Assembly (NCBI GenBank): GCA_023231425.1
Contig: JALNVI010000081.1
Span: forward strand, 1 to 10,911
Reading direction: 5' to 3'
Origin: Desulforhopalus sp.
GTDB lineage: Bacteria; Desulfobacterota; Desulfobulbia; Desulfobulbales; Desulfocapsaceae
DNA length: 10,911 nt
The notes under the pieces are model-generated. The model was not told where the DNA came from. It saw only the letters and a program-made list of their open reading frames with translations, and did not search any database. Position numbers and translations under genes: made by a program. Positions 6,302-10,911 of the stretch are shown piece after piece; position 1 is the first letter of the stretch; each line of letters begins with the position of its first letter.

Positions 6302-7792
6302 ATGATGAACTCTAAAACATGTATTTGGTTTTTGGCAGGGGGATGGCTGCTGTTGACGGCATGCCAGCCCACCACGGTGAACACCGTTTCGCAGATAGAA
6401 CTCCCGGCGCAATACACCTTTACCGGCCTGGCAGACAACGGTGTGGAGGTTGATATTGCCCACTGGTGGCGAAGCTGGGATGACAGGTATTTAAACGAAC
6501 TCATTGAAAGCGCGTTGCGCAATAATATTGATATTAAAGTCGCACAGGCACGGGTTTTGGAAGCACGTTCTTTTGCCGATCTTGCCCTCGCTGATTTGGG
6601 CCCCATGGTGGGTGTCAATGCCCATCTCGGCGGGCAGACCGGGGAAGTCGACAACAATCTCAGTACAGAGGTGAACAGTCTGGCATCCTCGGTTCTTTAT
6701 CAGGATGTTTCGGACTCGTATTCCGTGAATGGCTTTCATTATGCTTACGGCATCAGTGCTTCATGGGAACCCGATATTTTCGGAAAAAAACAGAGCAATG
6801 CCGATGCTGCACGATATGCGGCCCTCGGAGTTGAAGAAGTTGCCTACGGTACCCGGGTCCTGGTGGCGGCTGATGTCGCCGACCATTACGTGCAGGCCCG
6901 CGGGACAGCCAGACAGATGCGGCTCCTGGATGACACCATCGCAACGGTAACCCAAATGCAGCATTATGTTGCAGGCCGTTTCAATGCCGGCCAGACAACC
7001 CGTTTTGAGATGGCTGATGTGGAAACGAAACTGACTGCCCTGCATGCGCAGCGCGCACCGCTTCAGGCATTGTATGACCTGCATGTGCGTCAGATTGCCG
7101 TGCTTCTTGGAGTACCTCCGCAAACATTCACCCTGCAGCAAAGTAAAAGTGATGTGCTGGCTCAACTACCACCTGCCCCCCGGGGCGTGGTTCCCAGTGA
7201 TCTGTTGCTGCGGCGACCCGACATCCGGGCCAGAGCATTGGCGTTATATGCGTTTTCAGCCAGAGTGGCGAGTGCCAGGGCCGACCTGCTTCCGCGTTTT
7301 TACATAAGCTTTCTGGCTGAGGATGGGCATATTGGATTGAGTGATCTTCCTGATGTCGATGGCTGGATGGGCCTTTTAGATGCAGGGGTGCATCTGCCAA
7401 TTTTCACATCCGGCCGCATCCAGGCCAATATCCGTGCGTCTGAAGCGCGTCTTGATGAAGCTGCGCGGCAATATGACCAGAGTATCTTGAAGGCATTATC
7501 GGAAGTGGACAACGCCTGTCAAATGCGATCTGCACTTAACGCCCGCAGTACGTTTCTGGATGAGACCATATCAAAATCAGTGGAGAGAACCCACGCCGCG
7601 AAAATGCTTTATAAGCACGGCGATAAAGTTTTTCAGGATGTACTCGATGCCGAGCTGGCCACTCTGCAATATCGGGACAAATGGGTGGAGACCCGCTTAA
7701 ACATGGCGCAGACGACCATCCGGCTCTATCAGGCCCTGGGCGGCGGCTGGCAAGTCCACGACAGTCGGAGTAAGGCTCCACAACTGGATTGA
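6302..7792 (+). CDS. NodT/TolC-family outer-membrane efflux lipoprotein
   Basis: A 496-aa outer-membrane channel subunit, expected to act as a trimer spanning the outer membrane and periplasm. The N-terminus is a lipoprotein signal (MMNSKTCIWFLAGGW then lipobox LTAC, lipidated Cys21). Gln at +2 permits export to the outer membrane. Family marks are WWRSWDDRYLNELIESALRNN (55-75), the WEPDIFGKK motif (155-163), the repeat-junction motif PSDLLLRRPDIRARAL (298-313), LPIFTSGRIQANI (365-377) and the terminal LYQALGGGW (475-483). Two homologous coiled-coil halves (about 60-270 and 298-483) are evident, the usual length for the family. Two adjacent ATGs (6302, 6305) follow AAGGA at 6288-6292. As the last gene of the cluster it completes the adaptor-ABC-channel pump. 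The E. coli locus lacks a dedicated channel gene and presumably uses TolC. Confidence 0.93.
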   Translation: MMNSKTCIWFLAGGWLLLTACQPTTVNTVSQIELPAQYTFTGLADNGVEVDIAHWWRSWDDRYLNELIESALRNNIDIKVAQARVLEARSFADLALADLGPMVGVNAHLGGQTGEVDNNLSTEVNSLASSVLYQDVSDSYSVNGFHYAYGISASWEPDIFGKKQSNADAARYAALGVEEVAYGTRVLVAADVADHYVQARGTARQMRLLDDTIATVTQMQHYVAGRFNAGQTTRFEMADVETKLTALHAQRAPLQALYDLHVRQIAVLLGVPPQTFTLQQSKSDVLAQLPPAPRGVVPSDLLLRRPDIRARALALYAFSARVASARADLLPRFYISFLAEDGHIGLSDLPDVDGWMGLLDAGVHLPIFTSGRIQANIRASEARLDEAARQYDQSILKALSEVDNACQMRSALNARSTFLDETISKSVERTHAAKMLYKHGDKVFQDVLDAELATLQYRDKWVETRLNMAQTTIRLYQALGGGWQVHDSRSKAPQLD

Positions 7793-8082
7793 AAAGAGCT
7801 GTTTAACTGAGAATAGCACGAAGGCCTGCAAAAAGGTAAAGACAAGGGTTTTTACCGCGAAGATCGCGAAGGTACGCGAAAGGGTAAAGAGAAAATTGAT
7901 AACGAGAGCAGATCCCGGTTTTAATTCTATCCGTTCTTTGTTCTTAATTTTTTATTTTCTTCGCGTCCTTCGCGGTAAAAAAAGCTGTTTTCTCTTCGTT
8001 TTGTGTTCACAGATGGAGTTCTATGTTAACCTGTAGATGTTTCTGTACAGGCAATTGAAATTTTCACAAGGAATGGATCTCT
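7793..8082. other. Intergenic region with palindromic repeat, no gene
   Basis: These 290 bases separate the exporter operon from orn. I see no coding frame worth calling. The only clear structure is the inverted repeat at 7849-7983. No intrinsic terminator is obvious directly after the TolC-like gene. A possible but weak promoter for orn is TTGTGT near 8003 with TATGTT near 8022; I do not rely on it. Confidence 0.6.
7849..7983. repeat. Large imperfect palindrome with ACCGCGAAG arms (dispersed-repeat type)
   Basis: The left arm 7849-7871 begins TTTTTACCGCGAAGATCGCG. The right arm 7959-7983 is its inverse complement (starting CTTCGCGTCCTTCGCGGTAA), with about two mismatches over 23-25 bases and about 87 AT-rich bases between the arms. 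The left arm continues as three CGCGAA units (7856, 7865, 7875) at nine- to ten-base spacing. The ends are T-rich on the left and A-rich on the right, so neither strand has a terminator tract. From memory, ACC(G/A)CGAAGnnC(G/A)CGAAG elements are scattered between genes in many deltaproteobacterial genomes; this appears to be one copy. Function is unknown. Confidence 0.75.
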
Positions 8083-8625
8083 ATGAAAGACTGTGGCAAT
8101 CTCATATGGGTTGACTTGGAAATGACCGGATTGAACTGTTCTGCAGACAGGGTCTTAGAGGCGGCGACGATTGTTACCAATGCCAACCTGGATATCCTCG
8201 CTGAAGGACCAGTCTTCGCCATTCATCAGCCGGACGAGGTGCTGGATGCAATGGATTCCTGGAATACCAGGCAGCATCGAGAATCTGGTCTGTTAGAACG
8301 CTCTCGCGAGAGCACCTGCGACTATAGACAGGCTGAAGTGGAAACTCTAAACTTTATTCGTCAGTGGGTGGGATATCAAGAATCTCCCATGTGCGGCAAT
8401 TCGATCTGTCAGGATCGCCGTTTTCTTGCCCGGTTCATGCCAGAGCTTGAAAATTACTTTCATTACCGTAATATCGACGTCAGCACCCTCAAGGAGCTGG
8501 CTCAGCGCTGGGCCCCCCATCTGCAAAAATTCAATAAAAAAAACAGGCATCAGGCTTGCGCCGACATCAAAGAGTCGATCGATGAGTTGAAATATTATGC
8601 CGACCACTTCATCAAAAAACAATAA
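8083..8625 (+). CDS. orn: Oligoribonuclease (DEDDh 3'-5' exonuclease)
   Basis: A 180-aa cytoplasmic exonuclease, full length for Orn (E. coli about 181). It degrades the shortest RNAs to mononucleotides, mainly dinucleotides including pGpG from cyclic-di-GMP breakdown. The DEDDh catalytic set is complete: D11 and E13 in LIWVDLEMTGL, D111 in CGNSICQDRRFL, H156 in NRHQACADI and D161. The motif YRNIDVSTLKELAQRW (128-143), typical of the family, is also intact. AAGGA at 8068-8072 lies ten bases before the ATG at 8083. It appears monocistronic, converging on the minus-strand gene that ends at 8816. Nothing links it functionally to the exporter. Identification is secure. Confidence 0.97.
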   Translation: MKDCGNLIWVDLEMTGLNCSADRVLEAATIVTNANLDILAEGPVFAIHQPDEVLDAMDSWNTRQHRESGLLERSRESTCDYRQAEVETLNFIRQWVGYQESPMCGNSICQDRRFLARFMPELENYFHYRNIDVSTLKELAQRWAPHLQKFNKKNRHQACADIKESIDELKYYADHFIKKQ

Positions 8626-8726
8626 ACGGGTGCTCATCTTACAATGATGTAACTTCTCAAAAAAATATGGAAAAAGACAAAGACAAAAAGCCGGACAACA
8701 AAACCCGATGATATCCGCTGTGGGAG

Positions 8727-8763
8727 AAGACTGTTTCAAGATTTTTTTGATCATTCAGTCTTT
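8727..8763 (+). terminator. Weak hairpin downstream of orn, possible terminator
   Basis: AAGACTG (8727-8733) pairs with CAGTCTT (8756-8762), with an inner TCAA/TTGA stem across a T-rich loop. A pyrimidine-rich stretch (CCGTCTTTTCCC) follows on the plus strand. It is 100 bases after the orn stop, and the T run lies in the loop rather than after the stem. It may end orn transcription, but the support is weak. Confidence 0.3.
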
Positions 8764-8777
8764 CCGTCTTTTCCCTT

Positions 8778-8805
8778 TCTCCCGTCTCCCTTCTCCTGTC
8801 TCCCT
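8778..8805. repeat. Two tandem 14-bp pyrimidine-rich units
   Basis: TCTCCCGTCTCCCT (8778-8791) is followed directly by TCTCCTGTCTCCCT (8792-8805); they differ at one base. They sit within a longer pyrimidine-rich stretch (about 8756-8808) in the convergent gap between orn and the minus-strand gene. Read on the minus strand it is a GGGAGACGGGAGA-type purine tract, just after that gene's stop. Confidence 0.7.
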
Positions 8806-8815
8806 TGTTACTGTA

Positions 8816-10900
8816 TTAATCTGATTCCGCATTTTGTGGTGTAATATAGACATCAGGCCAGCAATCATTGCCGGTGTGATGTGTGATCCGCTGGACTGTC
8901 TCCCAGGGAGTTCCTATGACCCATAAAAAAATCTCATAGTCGGCAGAATCGTGTTCATGCCCTTCTTTACTGGCACCGTAAACCAATACCTGCCCGTCAT
9001 TTGATACTTTAGGGAAATATTCGTGACTGTAACTGGTTGGAGAGTCAAACCATTTCTTTTGCTCAAGGGTTACAGTGTCAATAAAAAAAACTGCATTTTG
9101 CTGTTTACCACCGTGGTCAATTTTATAGAGATAATCTCCTGACGGTGACCAGCTCAACTGACACCCCTGACCAAGTTTTGTAATCTTGCCATTCGGTGCA
9201 GCTATAACCACGGCTCGGTCACTGCCGCGTAACGTCAGAGCAACCAGATCCTTATTTGGCATAACAGAGGGCGTTTCCAACTGTACTGTTTCTGGCAATA
9301 TACCTTTCCCTCCGGTCTGCAAGACCTCAGTTTCCTTTCCAGATGCAATATTCAGTTGGATAACCTTATGAGCTTCCCGCAAAAAATAAACATATTGTCC
9401 ATCATCAGACCATGTTGGAAATGTACCATTTCGAGCCAGCAGGGTTTCCACACCGTCAGTCAAATTCAACGCATATATGTCCCATGGATAATGATTGCGC
9501 TGTGAAACCCAGGGAACCTGTGACCTTGCAAAAACTATTCTTTCTCCATCCGGAGATATTCTGGGAAAATACTCTGTATGCGGGTTGGAGGTGAGCGGTA
9601 CAGTTTTCTGACTGTCGAAAGAATATTTAAAAATATCATGATTCCCATTCCGATTTGAGCTCCACACAATAAATCCGTGGAGTTTTTTTTGCGTCTCCGT
9701 TTTGGACGCATCATCTTCACGTACTGCCATCTGTCCGCTGTCAGGTGCTCGAATGGCCCCCAGATTCTTTATTTTTTTGAGCTGTGGAACCAATAACAAC
9801 GCCCCCGCTACCAGAACAAGTAATGCAACCAGCCCAGAACGCTTGAAAAACCTTCTTTGTTCAAACTGCTCTTTCACTACAGGTTGAGTAGAGGTAAGTA
9901 AAAAAAGGACAAGAGTAATACCTCCAAAGGTATAATCAACAATTTGACTGACTATATGCAACGCCAGCATCATAACAAGGGAAGCAGACGTCGTTGCACC
10001 AAGGGCAACCATTGCCAGGCTGCCAGTAGCCTCATATGCCCCGAATCCCATAAAAACAGGAAGAGGCAGTGAAGCACCAGCTTCTGCACTGATCAAGGCA
10101 ATAACAGCTGCTGCCGGGGCATTATTCACCAGGGGAAAACTTACGGCAACACCAATGAACAATGCGTAGAGACCAATATATTTTCCGACTCTTATACCGA
10201 CTGACAGGACTAAAAGGCGCCATCCAATTCCGGCGTTCTTCGCCTGCTCTAATGCTGTAATGTTTTTTCTGACAAAAAAGGTGATTTTTTGTCCAAGGCC
10301 ACTTTTGAAAAAATTAAACCTGTCAAATGTATTGATAATAAAACGTAAAACAGGAAGAAAAAATAGATAAAAGCATGTCAGCATCACACACAAAAGGCAC
10401 AGAACAGGTATAAGCCACAAAAAATTTTCAGCTGCAAACAACTGCACCAGAACAAGGACAATAATTAATATTGTCAGAGCGATAAGGTCAAAAACAAAAC
10501 TGATAATAAGTGAAGAAATACACGTCGGGCCAGAAACAGCATATCCTTTATTTAACATGGCAACATAACTTAACTCACCAAGCCGGGCAGGGAGCATGTC
10601 AATAAACATATTCCTTGATGCTGTCACCAGAAAAAAATGGAAAAAAGAGGGGATATGGGTTTCCGATGAAGCAACTATAATACGATATCGATACGCTCTC
10701 AAACTTGTGCGAAAGATTGAAGCTGCAATATACAACGCAATACAGCTTCCAGGGACTGCTGTAATAACAGCTGTAAGTTTTGGTAAAAAGGAAAAAGATG
10801 TAGAAGACAAACTGCCTTGAATGAGGATAGCAAGCAACAGCGCTGATACTCCAACCGATAAAACAATACGGTGAGAATATTCATAGAATTGGTTTTTCAC
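8816..10900 (-). CDS. Flippase-like (UPF0104/LPG-synthase TM) protein fused to a TolB-like beta-propeller
   Basis: A 694-aa integral membrane protein. Residues about 10-345 hold around eight hydrophobic helices with features of the LPG-synthase membrane domain/UPF0104 family: a PARLGEL motif (104-110) comparable to the family's P.RLGE, and GFGAYEATGSLAMVALG (285-301) at the C-terminal G.xE site. This family includes the lipid-flipping half of MprF and AglD-like proteins; no soluble transferase domain is present. A further helix (355-371) leads to a hydrophilic region (about 405-690) built from PD40/WD40-like blades: IVWSSNRNGNHDIFKYS, YFPRISPDGERIVFARS, FPTWSDDGQYVYFL, LSWSPSGDYLYKI and YFPKVSNDGQVLVYGAS. 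With this topology the propeller probably lies in the periplasm, though this needs testing. It starts at GTG 10900 with GGAG (10908-10911) seven bases upstream, at the window edge. It converges on orn. The substrate is unknown. Confidence 0.85.
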   Translation of the reverse strand: MKNQFYEYSHRIVLSVGVSALLLAILIQGSLSSTSFSFLPKLTAVITAVPGSCIALYIAASIFRTSLRAYRYRIIVASSETHIPSFFHFFLVTASRNMFIDMLPARLGELSYVAMLNKGYAVSGPTCISSLIISFVFDLIALTILIIVLVLVQLFAAENFLWLIPVLCLLCVMLTCFYLFFLPVLRFIINTFDRFNFFKSGLGQKITFFVRKNITALEQAKNAGIGWRLLVLSVGIRVGKYIGLYALFIGVAVSFPLVNNAPAAAVIALISAEAGASLPLPVFMGFGAYEATGSLAMVALGATTSASLVMMLALHIVSQIVDYTFGGITLVLFLLTSTQPVVKEQFEQRRFFKRSGLVALLVLVAGALLLVPQLKKIKNLGAIRAPDSGQMAVREDDASKTETQKKLHGFIVWSSNRNGNHDIFKYSFDSQKTVPLTSNPHTEYFPRISPDGERIVFARSQVPWVSQRNHYPWDIYALNLTDGVETLLARNGTFPTWSDDGQYVYFLREAHKVIQLNIASGKETEVLQTGGKGILPETVQLETPSVMPNKDLVALTLRGSDRAVVIAAPNGKITKLGQGCQLSWSPSGDYLYKIDHGGKQQNAVFFIDTVTLEQKKWFDSPTSYSHEYFPKVSNDGQVLVYGASKEGHEHDSADYEIFLWVIGTPWETVQRITHHTGNDCWPDVYITPQNAESD

Positions 10901-10911
10901 TTTATTTCTCC

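Noticed and set aside
7849..7983. Palindrome as a bidirectional terminator or a CRISPR fragment
   Set aside because: On both strands the T run lies before the stem, not after it, and there are no regularly spaced identical repeats with spacers.
8347..8754. Antisense frame of 135 codons overlapping the end of orn
   Set aside because: It overlaps conserved catalytic motifs of orn and has no recognisable domain.

Overview
The window looks like a chromosomal segment of a Gram-negative bacterium of moderate GC. An outer-membrane lipoprotein, a periplasmic adaptor and an oligoribonuclease all point that way. The first 238 bases encode the end of a gamma subunit that resembles the alternate (N-type) F1F0 ATPase. 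Together with the dispersed ACCGCGAAG-type palindromic repeat, this is compatible with a Desulfobacterota sulfate reducer, but that placement is an inference from gene content only.

Layout. (1) 1-238: 3' end of the alternate F1 gamma gene. (2) 269-771: a possible 24-codon leader ORF with an excellent Shine-Dalgarno, overlapping (ATGA) the start of a 143-aa conserved protein of unknown function. (3) 772-1138: a 367-base gap holding a 16-bp perfect hairpin, an extended -10 promoter and a strong intrinsic terminator. The last two delimit a transcript of about 110 nt, either a small RNA or the attenuated leader of the next operon. (4) 1139-7792: a four-gene operon homologous to E. coli yhiI-rbbA-yhhJ plus a NodT/TolC-family outer-membrane lipoprotein. 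This is a complete tripartite ABC exporter. A 53-codon ORF between rbbA and yhhJ looks like a decayed copy of the start of yhhJ. (5) 7793-8082: a gap dominated by a large imperfect palindromic repeat. (6) 8083-8625: orn, oligoribonuclease. (7) 8626-8815: convergent intergenic region with a weak hairpin and a pyrimidine-rich tandem repeat. (8) 10900-8816, minus strand: a 694-aa membrane protein joining a UPF0104/LPG-synthase-type flippase domain to a TolB-like beta-propeller.

How the genes fit together. The adaptor, the double-ABC protein with one permease half, the second permease half and the outer-membrane channel can build one envelope-spanning pump; its substrate cannot be read from the sequence. 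Within RbbA, both deviations from consensus (H-loop of the first ATPase, signature of the second) fall in the same composite ATP site, predicting one active and one degenerate site.

The best candidates for something undescribed are the promoter-to-terminator RNA at about 877-987, which has a plausible antiterminator, and the flippase-propeller fusion. The rest is recognisable biology.
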